Source: a bacterium
Lineage (GTDB): Bacteria; Hinthialibacterota; Hinthialibacteria; OLB16
NCBI GenBank assembly: GCA_022072055.1
Contig: JAJVIK010000007.1
Span: 434,001 to 498,000, forward strand
Reading direction: 5' to 3'
DNA length: 64,000 nt
Below, one piece after another: positions 28,413 through 37,651 of this stretch. The position numbers and the translations under genes were made by a program. The notes under the pieces were generated by a model that worked only from the letters and a program-made list of their open reading frames with translations, was not told the origin of the DNA and searched no databases. The first letter of the stretch is position 1, and each line of letters begins with the position of its first letter.

Positions 28413-29702
28413 TTACACCGCTTGGGCCATCGGCTGCTTGGGAATCAGCCGCTCGAAATCCGCCCGGAAATACTTGAGGGCGCTCTGGATCGGCTCGGCC
28501 GCTCCGGGCGCGAGCGCGCAGAAGGTGTTGCCCGGTCCCATGAAACGGCACAGTTGATCGAGTTTGTTGAGGTCCTCCATGCGCCCCTCGCCGCGTTTGA
28601 TGGCTTGGAGAAGCTTCACCGCGTGAGCCAGGCCATCCCGGCAAGGGGTGCACCAGCCGCAGGATTCCTGCGCGAAGAACTGGGTCAGGTTGAGGACCAT
28701 CCCCACCACGCAAGTCTGGTCATCGAGGACAATCATGGTTCCGGTTCCGAGGCGGCTTCCCGCCTTTTGAATCGAGGCGTAGTCCATCGGGAGGTCGAGA
28801 TGCTCCTCGACCAGGAAATCGGTCGAGGCCCCGCCGGGAAGCAATCCCTTGAAGCGCAGGCCCTCGCGCATTCCTCCCGCGTGGCCCTCGAGGATCTCCC
28901 GGATCGGGGTGCCCATCGGCAGTTCCCAAACCCCGGGGCGCTTGACCTTGCCGCTCGCGCCGTAAAGCTTGGTTCCGGCGTCCTCGGTCAGGCCGAGGCT
29001 CTTGTACCACTCCACGCCGTTGGTGAGGATCGGCGGGATGTTACAGAAGGTCTCCACATTGTTGACAATGGTCGGCTTGCCGAAGAGGCCGCTGACCTGC
29101 GGGAACGGGGGTTTGGTGCGGGGGTTGGCGCGTTTGCCCTCAAGGGCGTTGATCAGCGCGGTTTCCTCCCCGCAGATGTAGCGCCCGGCGCTGATGTGCG
29201 GAATGAGGTCGAGGGAGTACCCGGAGCCTTTGATATTCTTCCCCAGCCAGCCCCCCTCATAAGCTTCGGCGAGCGCCTTTCGGAGACGTTTCTCCGAGAG
29301 CGTGTAACCCCAGCGGAGGAAGATGAAGGCTTTCTCGGCCTGGATGGCGTAGGCCGCGCAGATCATCCCCTCGATCAGGGAGTGGGGGTCGCCCTCAAGG
29401 AGCACACGGTCCTTCATGGTCCCCGGCTCCATCTCGTCCGCGTTGCAGATCAGGTACTTGGGACGGGGCGCATCCGGGCCCATCGGGACAAAGCTCCACT
29501 TGAGTCCGGTGTTGAAACCCGCGCCGCCTCGTCCGCGCAGCCCGGAATTCTTGACCGTTTCGGTGACCTCCTTCGGGTCCATCTTGAGGACCTTGGCCAC
29601 TGCCTGATAGCCGCCCGCGGCCTCATACTGCTTGAGGTCGAACGGCTCCCGGGTGGGGTCGATGTTCCGCGTCAGCGGTTTCTTGAGGGGATCGGCGCTC
29701 AT
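28413..29702 (-). CDS. nuoF: NADH-quinone oxidoreductase subunit F
   Basis: 429-aa NADH-oxidising flavoprotein subunit. Visible: GLRGRGGAGFNTGLKW (NADH/FMN site), the FMN-binding ICNADEMEPGTMKDR, GRYICGEETALINALEG, an SLBB region, and the C-terminal N3 cluster ligands SCGWCTPCRDG plus a later Cys. It overlaps nuoE by 4 bp. Confidence 0.97.
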   Translation of the reverse strand: MSADPLKKPLTRNIDPTREPFDLKQYEAAGGYQAVAKVLKMDPKEVTETVKNSGLRGRGGAGFNTGLKWSFVPMGPDAPRPKYLICNADEMEPGTMKDRVLLEGDPHSLIEGMICAAYAIQAEKAFIFLRWGYTLSEKRLRKALAEAYEGGWLGKNIKGSGYSLDLIPHISAGRYICGEETALINALEGKRANPRTKPPFPQVSGLFGKPTIVNNVETFCNIPPILTNGVEWYKSLGLTEDAGTKLYGASGKVKRPGVWELPMGTPIREILEGHAGGMREGLRFKGLLPGGASTDFLVEEHLDLPMDYASIQKAGSRLGTGTMIVLDDQTCVVGMVLNLTQFFAQESCGWCTPCRDGLAHAVKLLQAIKRGEGRMEDLNKLDQLCRFMGPGNTFCALAPGAAEPIQSALKYFRADFERLIPKQPMAQAV

Positions 29703-30163
29703 GAGTACCGTTTCAGAACCTCATCGATTTTTTCCGCGGTGAGATCATGGTGCAAGTCCTCGCCAACCATCATCGCCGGGGCGTGATCGCAGTCTCCGAG
29801 ACAGGCGATCGGCAGCACGGTGAACTTGCCGTCGGGCGTGGTCTGTCCCATCTCGACTCCGAGCTTCTTCCTCAGGCACTCCCGGACATTCTCGTAGCCC
29901 ATCACCCAGCAGCTCACGCTGTCGCAGGCCATCACCACATGCTTCCCGACCGGCTTGCGGAAGATGAGGTTGTAAAAGGTCGCGATCCCATCCACCTCGG
30001 CGGGAGTCATGCCCATGATCTCGGCCACATCCCGGATGCCTTCATCCGAGACCCACCCGCGATGCTTCTGGACCACCTTCATGGCCTCGATGCAGGCTGC
30101 CTCCTTGCGCGGATAGTGGTGAATTTCCGCCTCGATTTCCGCGCGCTCTTCCGGGCTGAGCAT
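29699..30163 (-). CDS. nuoE: NADH-quinone oxidoreductase subunit E
   Basis: 154-aa thioredoxin-fold 2Fe-2S subunit (cluster N1a). Ligands lie in CDSVSC and CLGDC. Residues 30-60 (RGWVSDEGIRDVAEIMGMTP) form the family N-terminal helical domain. ATG 30163 is preferred; a GTG at 30178 would add five residues. Confidence 0.95.
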   Translation of the reverse strand: MLSPEERAEIEAEIHHYPRKEAACIEAMKVVQKHRGWVSDEGIRDVAEIMGMTPAEVDGIATFYNLIFRKPVGKHVVMACDSVSCWVMGYENVRECLRKKLGVEMGQTTPDGKFTVLPIACLGDCDHAPAMMVGEDLHHDLTAEKIDEVLKRYS

Positions 30164-30201
30164 GTTCCTTGATCCCACCTGTTCTCGATTCCTGATCGTT
30201 T

Positions 30202-31950
30202 CTACCGGTCAATGTCCGCGAGCACGAAGTCAATGCTGCCGATAATCGCGAGCATGTCCGCCACGGTCGCCCCGCGGCTCATCATCGGCAGCATCTGCAT
30301 GTGGCGGAAGGATGGGGTCCGGATGCGCGTGCGATAAGACATCGTGCTCCCATCGCTGACCAGGTAATAGCCGTTGTTGCCCTTGGTGGCCTCGATTCCC
30401 ACGAAGGCCTCGCCGGGGGGAATCACTGGACCCCAACTCACCCCCAGGAAGTGGGTGATGAGGGTTTCGATATCCCGCATGGTCTTTTCCTTGAGCGGAG
30501 GGGTGGTGAGAGGATGGTCGGCCTTGTAGGAGCCGGTGGGCATGTTTTCGACACACTGCCGCACAATCCGCAGGCTCTGCTCCATCTCCGCCGCGCGCAC
30601 CAAGCCGCGGTCGTAACAATCCCCGCGCGTGGCGGTCGGGATATCGAACTCAAAACGCTGATAGCCCGAGTACGGGCGCTTCTTCCGGAAATCCCAGTCG
30701 CACCCGCAGGCGCGCAGGCCCGGGCCGGTCACTCCCCAATCGATGGCCTGCTCCAGGGTGTAGGCGCCGATGCCTTGGGTGCGCGCCTTGAACAGGCGGT
30801 TTTGCATGACCATCTTTTCCCACTCCACCAGGCGCGCGGGGAGGTAATTGACGAAATCCAGGATGAGCTTGTCCCAGCCGTTGGGGAGATCTTGCGCCAC
30901 CCCTCCGATGCGGAACCAACTTGGGTGCATGCGCCCGCCACAGACCGCGCGGACAATGTCGAAGATCCGCTCCCGGTCGTTGAACATGAAGAAAACCGGC
31001 GACATGATCCCGACATCCTGCGCGAAGGTGCCGTACCACACGAGGTGGCTCGCGATCCGGAACAGCTCGCACATCATCACCCGGATGGTTTCGACCCGTT
31101 CGGGGACTTGAATTCCGGCGAGCTTCTCCACGGCCAGGCAATAGGGGAGGTTGTTCATCACTCCGCCCAGGTAATCGATTCGATCCGTGTAGGGGATGAA
31201 ACCGTGCCAGGACTGGCGCTCGCCCATTTTCTCGGCCCCACGGTGGTGGAAGCCGATTTCGGGGACACAGTCCACGATCTCCTCGCCGTCGAGCTGGAGG
31301 ATGATCCTCAGCACGCCGTGGGTGCCGGGGTGTTGCGGGCCGAGGTTGAGGAACATGAACTCGGAGGTCTCGCTCTCGCGCTTCATGCCCCATTCCTCGG
31401 GGCGGAAGTGCAAGGCCTCCTGCTCGGCGTCCTGCTTTTCATCGGGGAGCTGGAAAGGCCCCATCTCGGTGGCCCGCGCCGGGTGCTCCTTGCGCAGCGG
31501 GTGGCCCTTCCAAGTGCGCGGCATCAGCAGGCGATAGAGGTGCGGGTGGCCCTCGAACTTGATCCCGAACATGTCGTAGACCTCGCGCTCGCACCAGCTC
31601 GCGGACTCCCAGATGTCGGTGATCGAAGGGAGCCTGAGGTCCGTTTCCGAGAGCGCGACCTTGAGGCGAAGGTCCTGGTTCCGATCAAAGGAGAGCAGGT
31701 GATGGACAACCGTGAAATCGGAGGCGGGTTGGTCGGGGCGATGGGTTCGCGTGCGCTCATCGATGGCCGTGAGGTCATAGAGCATCTTGTACGGACCCGG
31801 GGCGTCGGTCTTCAGATAACCGACCACCTCGCGCAACTTGTCCCGTGAGACCCAAAGGGTGGGGATTTCGTCGCGCGTGGGTTGAACTTGGAAGGTCTCG
31901 TGGCCGAATCTAGAGCCGAGCTCGGCAACGATATCGAGACGATCAATCAT
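30202..31950 (-). CDS. nuoCD: fused NADH-quinone oxidoreductase subunits C/D
   Basis: 582-aa fusion: NuoC about 1-195 ([20 protein letters not shown] is the signature) and NuoD about 200-582 ([19 protein letters not shown], which includes the quinone-site His). The fusion is known from Gammaproteobacteria, Bacteroidetes and others. There is no clear ribosome site; the ATG follows directly after a T-rich tract that ends a hairpin (see 31953-31984). The 111-bp gap from nuoB is the largest inside the operon. Confidence 0.96.
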   Translation of the reverse strand: MIDRLDIVAELGSRFGHETFQVQPTRDEIPTLWVSRDKLREVVGYLKTDAPGPYKMLYDLTAIDERTRTHRPDQPASDFTVVHHLLSFDRNQDLRLKVALSETDLRLPSITDIWESASWCEREVYDMFGIKFEGHPHLYRLLMPRTWKGHPLRKEHPARATEMGPFQLPDEKQDAEQEALHFRPEEWGMKRESETSEFMFLNLGPQHPGTHGVLRIILQLDGEEIVDCVPEIGFHHRGAEKMGERQSWHGFIPYTDRIDYLGGVMNNLPYCLAVEKLAGIQVPERVETIRVMMCELFRIASHLVWYGTFAQDVGIMSPVFFMFNDRERIFDIVRAVCGGRMHPSWFRIGGVAQDLPNGWDKLILDFVNYLPARLVEWEKMVMQNRLFKARTQGIGAYTLEQAIDWGVTGPGLRACGCDWDFRKKRPYSGYQRFEFDIPTATRGDCYDRGLVRAAEMEQSLRIVRQCVENMPTGSYKADHPLTTPPLKEKTMRDIETLITHFLGVSWGPVIPPGEAFVGIEATKGNNGYYLVSDGSTMSYRTRIRTPSFRHMQMLPMMSRGATVADMLAIIGSIDFVLADIDR

Positions 31951-31952
31951 AA

Positions 31953-31984
31953 AGAAAACGGCCCAAAGCCGTCCTCGGACGGCT
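31953..31984 (-). promoter_or_regulatory. possible attenuator between nuoB and nuoCD
   Basis: On the minus strand AGCCGTCC-GA-GGACGGCT (31984-31967) can fold as one hairpin. Alternatively its 3' arm can pair as ACGGC-TTTGG-GCCGT (72-58 of the same stretch), followed by TTTTCTTT just before the nuoCD ATG. The two hairpins share the ACGGC segment and exclude each other, as in terminator/antiterminator pairs. No leader peptide or ligand domain was identified. Confidence 0.35.
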
Positions 31985-32061
31985 GAATTCCCCTCTGATT
32001 CAAGATGGCGGCACGACGATCAGCTTGAAGGCGCGAAGGATAGCGAAAATCCCGCGCGTCG

Positions 32062-32706
32062 TCAAACCTGATCGGGTGTTCGCAGCACGGTGGCTTGGCT
32101 CCGTTCGGCCCGTTTGAGCTCGCGCATCGCGGGTGGCTCCGCTTTGTGGACCCCCTGGTCTCCGACCACCCAAGAGAGCGGCCTGCGCTCACGCCCGACC
32201 GCCTCGCGGAGCAAGCACAGCCCTTCGAGAAACGCATGCGGGCTGGGAGGGCATCCGGGCACATACATATCCACCGGGAGGATCTTGTCCACCCCCTGGA
32301 CCACGCTGTAGATGTCGTACATCCCGCCGGAATTGGCGCAGGATCCCATCGCAATCACCCAGCGCGGCTCCATCATCTGCTCGTGCAGGCGCTTAATGAT
32401 GGGCGCCATCTTGATGAAAGGGGTCCCGGCGATCACCATCACATCCGCCTCGCGGGGGGTGCCGCGGATCACCTCCGCGCCGAACCGGGCCACATCAAAA
32501 CGGCTGGTGATGCTGGTGGCCATCTCCACAAAGCAGCAGGAAAGACCGAAGTGGAACGGCCAGATCGAGTTCTTACGTCCCCAGCGGATCAGACCATCCA
32601 GGGTTGAAAGCACAATGTTCTTTTGAAGCGCCTCCTCAAAGGTGGCGTTCCGCAGGGCGCGGATGGTGGAACTGGGCGCCTCGGCCTTGGTCAAGGAGAA
32701 TCTCAT
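32062..32706 (-). CDS. nuoB: NADH-quinone oxidoreductase subunit B
   Basis: 214-aa subunit holding cluster N2, the last iron-sulfur centre before quinone. Adjacent Cys pair in LSCCFVEMA, then [11 protein letters not shown] and [11 protein letters not shown] give the four ligands. The C-terminal 50 residues extend beyond the core fold. Two bp separate it from the CBS-domain gene upstream. Confidence 0.97.
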   Translation of the reverse strand: MRFSLTKAEAPSSTIRALRNATFEEALQKNIVLSTLDGLIRWGRKNSIWPFHFGLSCCFVEMATSITSRFDVARFGAEVIRGTPREADVMVIAGTPFIKMAPIIKRLHEQMMEPRWVIAMGSCANSGGMYDIYSVVQGVDKILPVDMYVPGCPPSPHAFLEGLCLLREAVGRERRPLSWVVGDQGVHKAEPPAMRELKRAERSQATVLRTPDQV

Positions 32707-32708
32707 GG

Positions 32709-33143
32709 TCAGCGTCTTCCGATGATATAGTCTTCCAGCTCTTCGATCAGGGAGGATTTCTCGGCCAGCATCGCCTTGAGAACATCCCCGGAGGAAATCA
32801 CTCCGACCACCCGGTCCCCCTCCATGACCGGAAGGTGGCGGACTCGCTTTTCGCTCATCAGCCCCATGCAGCGCTCGAGGGTCTCATCGGGGCGCACGAA
32901 CAAGACCTTGCGGGTCATGATCTCCTCGACCCGGGTCTCCTTGGAGAGTTTCCCCATCAGGATCACCTTACGGGCGTAATCCCGCTCCGAAATGATCCCA
33001 ACCAGGGCGTCCCCCTCGTGGACAAGAAGCGCGCCGATTCCCATCTCGGCCATGCGTTCGATGGCCTGGTAGACCGTGGAATCGGGCGAAATCGACCAGA
33101 CTTGGCACCCCTTGGCCTCAAGAATGTCACGGACAATCTTCAT
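32709..33143 (-). CDS. two-CBS-domain protein inside the nuo operon
   Basis: 144-aa cytoplasmic protein consisting only of a tandem CBS pair (Bateman module): first repeat about 15-60 ([21 protein letters not shown]), second about 75-125 ([20 protein letters not shown]). Such stand-alone modules usually bind adenine nucleotides or NAD-type ligands. It lies 2 bp before nuoB and about 90 bp after nuoA, so it is transcribed with complex I. That could mean energy or redox sensing for the complex, but no direct evidence exists here. Confidence 0.92.
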   Translation of the reverse strand: MKIVRDILEAKGCQVWSISPDSTVYQAIERMAEMGIGALLVHEGDALVGIISERDYARKVILMGKLSKETRVEEIMTRKVLFVRPDETLERCMGLMSEKRVRHLPVMEGDRVVGVISSGDVLKAMLAEKSSLIEELEDYIIGRR

Positions 33144-33236
33144 CGAACCCGCCTCCGGGACATGAAAATGGGCTCACCCGACAGAGGGATGTTCCGGAAC
33201 CCCTCGAACAGGAATAGACCGTCGCCGCGCGACTGC

Positions 33237-33644
33237 CTATTTGACTTCCGCTTCCCGGAGCCTTCGTTTCGGCGGACCCGCCTCCAACGCTCCGATCCGC
33301 CAGAGGTACACCAAGGACGCCAAGAGAATGGCGATAAACACGAAAATCTTGAAATATCCCGACCAACCCAACTCGCGGAAGGAAATGACCCAGGAGAAGA
33401 TGTAAACCGCTTCCAGGTCGAAGATCACAAACAGCATCGCCACCAGGTAAAAGGTGGCGGAAAATCGGAGTCGAGCCGAGCCTTCGGAGACAATTCCCGA
33501 CTCATACGGTTCGCCGGTGGCTCGTTCGCGGTGGCGTTGTCCCAGAAAATGGGACAGGACAATCTGGGCGGCCACGACCACCATGACCGCGGCAATAAAC
33601 ACCAGAAGCGGCCACATGGCCGTGTTTGCAGCACTTGGAGGCAC
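33237..33644 (-). CDS. nuoA: NADH-quinone oxidoreductase subunit A
   Basis: About 135-aa, three-helix membrane subunit. YESGIVSEGSARLRFSATFY, LFVIFDLEAVYIF and the C-terminal YLWRIGALE are family blocks, including the conserved acidic pair. Start choice: GTG 33644, with a GAGGGG site 9 bp upstream, or ATG 33617, which begins right at the first helix. First gene of the 13-gene nuo operon. Confidence 0.95.
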   Translation of the reverse strand: MPPSAANTAMWPLLVFIAAVMVVVAAQIVLSHFLGQRHRERATGEPYESGIVSEGSARLRFSATFYLVAMLFVIFDLEAVYIFSWVISFRELGWSGYFKIFVFIAILLASLVYLWRIGALEAGPPKRRLREAEVK

Positions 33645-33723
33645 TGGTACGAACCCCTCTTTCCTCAATCCGCAACGGGCGGGTAGGGTATCACCACCGC
33701 CGGTTCGGGAGCAAGACTTTGTT

Positions 33724-33752
33724 AGTCTACTCTTGTGGGGGCGGTTTGCCAA
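33724..33752 (-). promoter_or_regulatory. nuo: predicted promoter of the nuo operon
   Basis: On the minus strand TTGGCA (33752-33747), a 17-bp spacer and TAGACT (33729-33724) match five and four consensus bases. The leader to nuoA would be about 70-100 nt. A plus-strand TTGACA (33756-33761) lies back to back with it, but its -10 (TACACG) is poor. Confidence 0.6.
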
Positions 33753-34103
33753 CTCTTGACAAAGTCACTCCTTTTCCCTACACGGTTTTCGTGATCCCTG
33801 CTGGGAAATTCCGTTACCTCATGTCTTCCCGGTCCGTTGGGTGAGCGTGGTGGTGGGGCTGTGCCCACAACAAGGCTGTGGCTTAGTCGAGAGGAAACAT
33901 TACTGCTTTTCTTGATCGCCTGAGGTAGACAGCATCCATGAGAGTGTCTTAGTCAACCCGCCGTTTGACCCTAACGCCTTCTGCTTCCGATCCGTACCGA
34001 GGCGAATTTCGCTGTGTTATCAGCGGCGTGGGAAAAGCGTGCGGGTGGTGGTGCGCCCTTTCGGGGGCATTATGTTTGAGTTCGTTGGGAAAGGAGGTCG
34101 CGG
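33753..34103. other. intergenic region between divergent nuo and ABC operons
   Basis: About 350 bp without a supported gene, AT-richer than the flanks. It holds the plus-strand TTGACA at 33756 and, at the right end, the AAAGGAGG ribosome site of the ABC ATPase gene. I see no tRNA, terminator or convincing small ORF. The promoter of the ABC operon is probably here but not clearly resolved. Confidence 0.6.
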
Positions 34104-35153
34104 ATGATCGAAGTCCAAAAGTTGAACAAGATTTACGGTTCGGTCCACGCCATCCGGGACGTGAGCTTCGAAGTCGGGAAAGGCGAGATTCTCGGGTTTT
34201 TGGGGCCGAACGGCGCTGGGAAGACCACGACCATGAGGATTTTGACCGGGTATTTCCCGGCCACCTCGGGTTCGGCCAAGGTTGCCGGTTTTGATGTCTT
34301 CAACCAGCTCGATGAGGTCCGTCGCCGGATCGGATATCTTCCGGAACAAGTGCCGCTTTACCTCGACATGAACGTGGAGGCGTACATCGACCTGGTTGCC
34401 CAGATTAAGGGCCTGGGGGGACGTGACCGCAAGAAGGCGGTGGAGAAGGTCATCTCCGATGTGGGCTTGACCAGCATGAAGCGGCGCCTGATCAAGAAGC
34501 TCTCCAAGGGCTATCGCCAGCGCGTGGGGCTGGCTCAGGCCCTGGTGAACAACCCCGAAGTGCTGATCCTGGACGAGCCGACCGTGGGACTTGACCCCAA
34601 GCAGATCATCGAGATTCGCTCGCTGGTGAAGCACCTGGCGGGGGAGCGGACGGTGATCCTCTCGACCCACATTCTTCCCGAGGTGAGCATGACCTGCGAC
34701 CGGGTGACCATCATTCACCAGGGGCGGATCGTGGCCTCGGACACCATCGCGAACCTGACCCAACAGAACGCCAAAACGGTGGAAATCGCCCTGACCTTCC
34801 GTGGGGCGAGGGACCGTGTGGAGCAATCCCTTCGCGGACTCCATGGCGTGGTGTCGGTCCGCGAGGCCCAAGAGCGGGAGCGTCCCCGCATCACAGTCGG
34901 AAACGATGGGGCCTCAACCTTACTGGTGGCGATTCCCAGTGATTCGGACTTGCGCGGGAAGGTCGCCAAGGCGGTGACCGATTCGGGGGTCGAGCTGATC
35001 GATCTGCGTCCCCGCGAGGTGACCCTTGAGGAAGTCTTCATCCGCGCGGTGAGCGCCGAGGATCGCCACGAGGATAGCGACGCAACCGCATCCACACTCT
35101 CCGCTTCGGAGCCATCGCAGTCCACCTCGGGCCACAAGGAGGAAAACCGGTGA
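34104..35153 (+). CDS. ABC transporter ATP-binding protein (GldA-like)
   Basis: 349-aa ABC ATPase. Walker A FLGPNGAGKTT (about 33-43), the ABC signature in LSKGYRQRVGLAQAL, Walker B VLILDEPTVGLDP and the switch His (STHIL) are complete. The C-terminal 100 residues, an extension beyond the ATPase fold, end in a Ser/Thr/Glu-rich tail. It heads a four-gene operon like gldA-gldF-gldG, whose products in Bacteroidetes support gliding/export and in many other phyla form an uncharacterised ABC-2 system. Strong ribosome site AAAGGAGG. Confidence 0.92.
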   Translation: MIEVQKLNKIYGSVHAIRDVSFEVGKGEILGFLGPNGAGKTTTMRILTGYFPATSGSAKVAGFDVFNQLDEVRRRIGYLPEQVPLYLDMNVEAYIDLVAQIKGLGGRDRKKAVEKVISDVGLTSMKRRLIKKLSKGYRQRVGLAQALVNNPEVLILDEPTVGLDPKQIIEIRSLVKHLAGERTVILSTHILPEVSMTCDRVTIIHQGRIVASDTIANLTQQNAKTVEIALTFRGARDRVEQSLRGLHGVVSVREAQERERPRITVGNDGASTLLVAIPSDSDLRGKVAKAVTDSGVELIDLRPREVTLEEVFIRAVSAEDRHEDSDATASTLSASEPSQSTSGHKEENR

Positions 35154-35977
35154 GAGCGTTCCTTGCCCTCTTCAAACGGGAGGTGGCGCATTATTTCACC
35201 TCCCCGATTGCCTATGTCGTACTGGTCATCTTCTCGTTTCTCTCGGCGTGGTTCTACGCCATCGGGTTTCTGTTCCCATTTTCGGAGTATTCGGAGCAGT
35301 ATCCGATGATCCAGATGCAGATGCGTCAGAACCCGATGATGATGGGGGGGAACTACCCGGTGCCGAACTTCACCGAGCTGATTCTCCCCGGTTTTTATGG
35401 AACTCTTTCCATTGTCCTGATCTTCCTCCTGCCGCTCCTGACCATGCGGGCGATTTCCGAGGAAAAACGTCAGGGCACGATCGAGCTCCTGTACACTTAT
35501 CCGCTCACGGACCTTCAGGTGGTGCTGGCCAAGTACCTTGCGTGCATGGTGGTGTTCACCGTGATGGCCTTGTTGCTCATCCTGTACCTTCTGATTCCCG
35601 ACATCCTCAAGGGCGAGCTCGGCGGAGTGATCCAGTGGAAGCCCGCGCTTTCCGGGGTTCTCGGGTTCTATCTGTTCGGGGCGGCGGCGATCGCGCTGGG
35701 ATTCATCTTCTCGGCCATCACCGAGAACCAGATCGTGGCGGCGGCGCTGAGTTTCACCCTGCTGCTGTTCCTTTGGGTGGTGGGATGGGCGGCCCAGGGA
35801 GAGAACATCCCGGAGCATTGGCGCAAGGTCGCGGAGGCGGTCTCGCTCACGAATCGAAGCCAGGACCTGTACAAGGGTCTGCTCCATCTCTCCGACATAG
35901 TCTTCTTCGCCTGCGTGGTGACCGGTTCGCTGTTTGTCACCATGCGCGCGCTTGAATCCCACAGGTGGAGGGGCTGA
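35150..35977 (+). CDS. ABC-2 type permease (GldF-like)
   Basis: 275-aa polytopic inner-membrane protein with about six transmembrane helices. FKREVAHYFTSPIAYVVLVIF at the N-terminus and RAISEEKRQGTIELLYTYPL are the signature of the GldF/ABC-2 permease family. The GTG start overlaps the ATPase gene by 4 bp, so the pair is coupled. Three bp separate it from the GldG-like gene. Confidence 0.92.
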   Translation: MRAFLALFKREVAHYFTSPIAYVVLVIFSFLSAWFYAIGFLFPFSEYSEQYPMIQMQMRQNPMMMGGNYPVPNFTELILPGFYGTLSIVLIFLLPLLTMRAISEEKRQGTIELLYTYPLTDLQVVLAKYLACMVVFTVMALLLILYLLIPDILKGELGGVIQWKPALSGVLGFYLFGAAAIALGFIFSAITENQIVAAALSFTLLLFLWVVGWAAQGENIPEHWRKVAEAVSLTNRSQDLYKGLLHLSDIVFFACVVTGSLFVTMRALESHRWRG

Positions 35978-35980
35978 CCG

Positions 35981-37651
35981 ATGAAACAGATGCTGCCGAT
36001 TGGAATTGGATTGATTGTCGTCGGCGCGTTGCTCGCGTTGTTCAACAGCGGCGACACGCCCTATCCGACCTACACGCTGATCGCGGGAGTGGCCCTGGTG
36101 GCCGTGTATGTCCTCGCGAACCTGCGGGAGATGGGGAAGCGCTCGACGATGTACGGCCTCAACGCCCTGCTCATGAGCGGCTTCATGGTGGCGATCCTTG
36201 TGGTGATCTACCTTATCGCCCAGAACCGGGATAAGACCTGGGACTTTTCGGCGACCGGGAAATACACCCTTGATCCTCAGACCGCCTCGATTCTCGACAG
36301 CCTCGAGAGTCCGGTGGAGCTCCTGGTGTTCTACCCCACCCCGATCCGAACCGGGCGCGAGTTCGAGCTGATCAAGAGTCTGCTCGATCAATACACCGCG
36401 CGCTCCGGCAAACTCACCTACAAGGTGCTCGATCCCTCCAAGGATTATGACACCGCCATGGAGTATCGCACGCTGCTGAACTCCTCCCTTGAGCCGACCA
36501 TCATCGCGGAGGTGAAGGGCGAGGGCGCGCCCTTCCGCGAAAAAGCCAAGGGGACCAAGCAAGAGGACATCAGCAACGCAATCAAGAAGGTGACCCACCG
36601 GACGTCGGTCCACGCCTATTTCCTGGTGGGGCACTATGAGAAAGAGCTCGAAAGCGAGAATCCCGCCGGGCTCGCGCTGCTCAAGCAGTTCCTGGAAGAG
36701 GAGAACTTCACGGTCAGCCCGCTGCGCCTACCGGCCACCGGGGACATCCCCGAGGACGCGCAAATCCTCGCGCTGGTCGGTCCGGAGGAGGAGCTCACCG
36801 ATGTCGAGCGCGAGGCCATACGCCGGTTTGTGCTGCGGGGCGGGGCGCTGTTCGTGGCCCTCGATCCGGGGATGTGTCCGGTCACCGCGGGCTGGCTCAA
36901 GGACTTCGGGGTCCAGGTCGGCGAAAACACGGTCATTCAGATGGAGGTTGGCGCGGGAAGCTTGGAGGACCTGCTCACCGGTCGCATGACCGCGCGCCCC
37001 TCGCGCAATGTCGCCGTGGAGAAATTTCACGAACGGCATGAGATCACCAAGGACCTTGGAAACTCCTCGGTGACCCTGATCCGCGCGCGCTCGGTGGGGA
37101 ATGTCCCCTCGCCGCCGGATGGAATCATGCCCACCCAGCTCGCCGAAACCTCGGGAGGGATGCTTGGGAACACCAAGCTTCCCAACTCCTGGGCGGAGTC
37201 GAACCCTGAGGCGCTCGATTCCGGGACCGCGACGGTGGAGACGCTCTACGACTCCAACGTCGATAAGGCCGGCCCGGTGGCGCTGGCCCAGGCGGTGGAG
37301 ATCGATCTGGACCGTGTCGCGGACGGCAAGCCCGATCCGGCCAACCCCGCCAAGAAGGGCAAGGTGGTGGTGGTCGGGGACTCCGATTTCCTGACCATTT
37401 CCGGAATGTCCGGGCGCGGCGGCGGAGTAAGCCGCGGGGCGCACGATTTCGCGTTGAACATCTTTAACTGGCTCGCGGGCCAAGTGGACCTGATCACCAT
37501 CCGCGAGGCGGAGTTGGCCGACACCAGCATCATCCTTTCGGCCTCCCAGAAGGCCATGATTCGCAACCTGCTGGTTGTGGTGATCCCGCTGTTCTTCTTC
37601 CCCGCCATCGGAATCGCCGTGGGGGTTTACCGTTGGAGGAGATACGTATGA
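35981..37651 (+). CDS. GldG-like ABC auxiliary protein
   Basis: 556-aa protein with two N-terminal transmembrane helices (residues about 5-17 and 26-45) plus a third at about 65-85 (ALLMSGFMVAILVVIYLIA), a large extracytoplasmic region of the GldG/ABC_transp_aux type (FSATGKYTLDPQTASILDSL, FYPTPIRTGREFELIKSLLDQY), and a C-terminal transmembrane helix followed by a basic end (YRWRRYV). It lies within the ABC operon and overlaps the next gene by 4 bp. The substrate of the transporter is unknown. Confidence 0.88.
   Translation: MKQMLPIGIGLIVVGALLALFNSGDTPYPTYTLIAGVALVAVYVLANLREMGKRSTMYGLNALLMSGFMVAILVVIYLIAQNRDKTWDFSATGKYTLDPQTASILDSLESPVELLVFYPTPIRTGREFELIKSLLDQYTARSGKLTYKVLDPSKDYDTAMEYRTLLNSSLEPTIIAEVKGEGAPFREKAKGTKQEDISNAIKKVTHRTSVHAYFLVGHYEKELESENPAGLALLKQFLEEENFTVSPLRLPATGDIPEDAQILALVGPEEELTDVEREAIRRFVLRGGALFVALDPGMCPVTAGWLKDFGVQVGENTVIQMEVGAGSLEDLLTGRMTARPSRNVAVEKFHERHEITKDLGNSSVTLIRARSVGNVPSPPDGIMPTQLAETSGGMLGNTKLPNSWAESNPEALDSGTATVETLYDSNVDKAGPVALAQAVEIDLDRVADGKPDPANPAKKGKVVVVGDSDFLTISGMSGRGGGVSRGAHDFALNIFNWLAGQVDLITIREAELADTSIILSASQKAMIRNLLVVVIPLFFFPAIGIAVGVYRWRRYV

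Noticed and set aside
26231-28477. 748-codon plus-strand frame
   Set aside because: Fully antisense to nuoG, which has complete iron-sulfur motifs.
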